From assembly GCA_003194525.1 (NCBI GenBank), contig NBIV01000023.1, positions 310,001 to 374,000 of the forward strand: a DNA stretch of 64,000 nt. The letters run 5' to 3'. This document shows, piece by piece, positions 61,601-64,000 of the stretch (positions within the stretch are counted from its first letter, which is position 1; every line of letters starts with the position of its first letter). The notes beneath the pieces were generated by a model. The model was not told the origin of the DNA. It saw nothing but the letters and a program-made list of their open reading frames with translations, and ran no database searches. This stretch comes from Gracilariopsis chorda. Its lineage: Eukaryota > Rhodophyta > Florideophyceae > Gracilariales > Gracilariaceae. The position numbers were made by a program, and so were the translations under genes.

Positions 61601-63950
61601 TCATTTCTTCCGGTGATACCGGTACAAAGTTTCCCGGTAACGGGTTCTCAGATTCATCTCGCGATGCGAGTAGTTCGTCAAAATCAGCATCCTCGTCCCA
61701 GTTTTCTGGCCCAGCCTCGACGGCACATTCCGGATCATCCGGGTCTATGGCCATGAAACATGGGACTTCATCATCCTCCGTTGGTAGTGCTTCCCCGCTT
61801 GTGGGTAACCGCGAAAAAGCGTCGGCGTAGGTGTTCTGCGCACCCTTTTTATAAATGAATTGAAAGTCATATTCCGCTAGGCGGAGTGTCCAGCGCATGA
61901 GGCGTCCCGACGGGTCGGAGATATTCATTAACCATCTCAATGAGGAATGATCCGTGTACACGGTGAAGTGAACTCCCATAAGGTAGGGGCGCGGAGTGGT
62001 CATCGCCCATACGACGGCGAGGCACTCTTTCTCCGATACGGAGTAGTTCCGCTCATGAACATTGAGCGAACGTGACCAATAACCAATTGGATGTCGTTCC
62101 CCCTCGGGGGTGGTTTGAAAAAGAGCACACCCGACTTGGTAGTCACTCGAGTCCGTATCTACGGAGTATGGCAACCCAAGTTTTGGGAGATGTAGGATTG
62201 GTGCTGATGTGACAGCCTTCTTCAAGGAGTTAAAGGCTTCCGATTGCTCGGGCGTAAATGTTCCCACTTTTGGGCGGTTCCCCTTTCGCAACAATGCGTT
62301 TATGGGCGCTGCGGTATCTGAAAAGTTCGGGATAAACCGTCGATAGACGTTGAACAGACCCAAAACGGAGCACAGTTCCGTTTGAGTACGGGGCTCTTTC
62401 GCCTCAGCGAGGGATTTGACTCGAGCTTTCTCTATCGCTAACCGTCCAGGACGGATAACGTGACCCAGATACTTCACAGTATCTGTGAAAAACTCGCATT
62501 TCCTCAACTTGAGGGTAATTTCCGCATCGCGGAGTACGGTCAGCACGTCTCGGACGTGAGTGAGATGGTCGTCCAACGAGTTGGAGAAGATGATAATATC
62601 ATCAAGGTAGACCAGACAACCCCGCCACTTAAAGCGGTTGAGTAGAATATCTACTGCACGTTGAAAGGTGGCGGGGGCGTTTGTTAACCCAAATGGCATC
62701 CGCTTGAAGCGGTACTTTCCTGCGTGGCAGGTGAATGCGGTTTTGTCGCGATCCTCCTGTCTGACAGGTACTTGCCAATATCCCCAATTGGCATCGAGGG
62801 CCGTGAACACGGTGGCGTCTCCAAGGGAGTCAATACACTCATCCATACGAGGGATAGGGTACTTGTCCCTAACAGTCACGGCATTGAGCCGGCGGTGGTC
62901 GACACAGAACCTCCAGGTTCCGTCGGCCTTCAAAGCCAGTACAACTGGGGATGCCCAGAGTGATTGAGCGGGCTCAATCACACCTGCACGGAGCATCTTG
63001 TCCACTTGGGACTGCTCCTCTTCCCGAGCTTTTGGACCTGCCCTGTAATGGGATTGTGCAACCGGTCGCGCAACGGGTATTAAATTGATCCGGTGTTCCG
63101 TTGCATTAATCTCGCCAAGCGAGCCATCCCACATTGTGGTGAATTCCCGTAACATGGTACGGAGTTTGTCGCAGTGCAACTCTGGCACGTGGCTGAAGTC
63201 CAGCGCTTCAAGTGCCTTTTCCAGATCAATCTAGTCGTTGCTCGATGGAGCATTGTCCTGTGGAACAGGTGTGGTTCGCAATTCCGAGGTACTCGGTGTG
63301 TTCGACGCTGAAGTAGCGGTTTCCTCCCCCTCCTTAGAATTGACGTCTTCGGACGGCGCGGCGAACTCCTCAGAAGAGGTGGTAACTCTGAGTACATCGG
63401 CAGCTGTCATCTTCGTTGGCAGCATTCCCATAGGATGGGGGGTTACACTCCCAATTACTTGGTGTTTTACCAGATACTGGGGGTTTTTGCCAAGGTTGGC
63501 AACCAATATCCGGAAAGGAACATCCGGGGAAATGGAGATAATTCCATTAGCAAGGGCCAGCTGGGATTTCTCGTACAACGAGGCGAGGGGTTGTATAACC
63601 CGAAGACCGTGTTGACGGGAATTTACCTGCACCCAGACTTGGGATTCAGCCGGTATAGGAACCGAGGCAGCGACGCGGAGCTTGGTGGGCTCGCGGGACG
63701 CGGGCGGTGGTTCCTGCGCAGCAGGGAGCGGAACTTGTTTCTGAGAGGACCGCTTTAGCGGGCGGCGAACAATCGGAACCGACGATCCGTCGCCAAGTTC
63801 TACAGGCCTGAGGCGGGGCCTGATTGCGTCCACAAATCTGTCGCAGTAATCACATCGCAGTATCACTGGTGCTGCCAATGAACTGCAAACGATGACGTCC
63901 AACTTCACCACGGAGGTACCAAGTCTCACGACGAGGTCCACTGTGCCCAC
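58626..63950 (-). pseudogene. Fossil Ty3/gypsy pol region (PR-RT-RH-IN-chromodomain)
   Basis: Conserved pieces seen: RT with CLVYLDDIIIF and DANWGYWQVP, RNase H with DTDSSDYQVGCALF, integrase zinc-binding and core with SDNGKQF and GQVERCNRTL, and a C-terminal chromodomain (LQYRVRWYGYDPSGDTWEP). The linker between integrase and chromodomain is long and low-complexity (Pro, Ser, Thr, Arg). The copy is largely readable but carries roughly two to four breaks. A chromodomain of this kind is known to steer integration to marked chromatin. Confidence 0.85.
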
Positions 63951-64000
63951 CGTTTGTAACGGATTGTTGTTCGCATCCGAAATGTCGGGGACCGCGTCAG

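Larger units (their letters stand above)
55624..64000 (-). mobile_element. Ty3/gypsy LTR retroelement with chromodomain (partial; runs off the window)
   Basis: Minus-strand order from the right edge inward: protease region (~63.2-63.95 kb), reverse transcriptase and RNase H (~61.7-63.1), integrase (~60.3-61.6), chromodomain (~58.65-58.9), then an antisense coding stretch (~56.65-58.44). The order PR-RT-RH-IN-chromodomain defines Ty3/gypsy chromoviruses. The upstream part and 5' LTR lie beyond 64000, and the 3' LTR limit is unresolved, so the start given is approximate. It is mostly open with only a few breaks, which suggests a fairly young copy. Age cannot be set without both LTRs. Confidence 0.8.

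Overview
The window looks like nuclear DNA of a red alga, most likely a florideophyte close to Chondrus. Three things point there. PebB, a phycoerythrobilin-synthesis enzyme of phycobilisome-bearing lineages, is encoded with an N-terminal extension typical of plastid import. A plastid GAPDH (GapA) has its only intron inside the transit peptide, as I recall for Chondrus GapA. The genes are intron-poor and compact, and they sit between repeat- and transposon-rich blocks. Many products carry organelle-targeting extensions on bacterial or cyanobacterial-type proteins (RF2, PheS, PebB, GapA, a TVP38-like protein, a DUF1995-like protein, a TGT).

Layout. 1-4.5 kb: a Uma2-family nuclease and unassigned, partly decayed sequence. 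4.5-12.2 kb: UDP-glucose dehydrogenase with a CACGTG-rich upstream region, a proline/serine-rich ORF, plastid RF2, a small helical protein, plastid-type PheS interrupted by an apparent one-base frameshift, and a small two-helix membrane protein. 12.7-22.2 kb: FANCD2, a repeat and hairpin block, and a large disordered nuclear protein with a SUMO-interacting motif. 22.2-27.4 kb: a 62-residue ORF with a duplicated tail, a coiled-coil tail-anchored protein, a TVP38-like membrane protein, a small membrane protein and a DUF1995 protein. 27.7-29.9 kb: a pogo-like DNA transposon with recognisable inverted ends. 30.2-35.9 kb: XPF, the divergent stalk pair P2 and uL11, and PebB. 38.2-50 kb: DDX47/Rrp3, a three-exon MED31 that I rebuilt from splice sites, a complex I NuoG/NDUFS1 homologue holding only the Fe-S part, PEX6, AAR2, a TGT without zinc cysteines, and a RING-H2 coiled-coil protein. 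50.0-50.5 kb: a LINE tail. 52.0-53.4 kb: GapA. 54.5-64 kb: tandem repeats and a long Ty3/gypsy (chromodomain) retroelement on the minus strand that runs off the window and has an antisense coding stretch.

How the genes relate. FANCD2 and XPF both act in interstrand-crosslink repair. Two further nuclear proteins with SUMO-interacting motifs lie within the same 37 kb, which may be coincidence. MED31, AAR2, DDX47, P2 and uL11 are core gene-expression housekeeping. PebB, GapA, RF2 and PheS serve the plastid. NuoG, and possibly TGT, serve the mitochondrion. The most unusual protein-level observations are an arginine at the position I align with the FANCD2 ubiquitination lysine, the missing zinc ligands in TGT, the half-length NuoG, the Uma2 nuclease in a eukaryote, and the interrupted PheS frame.
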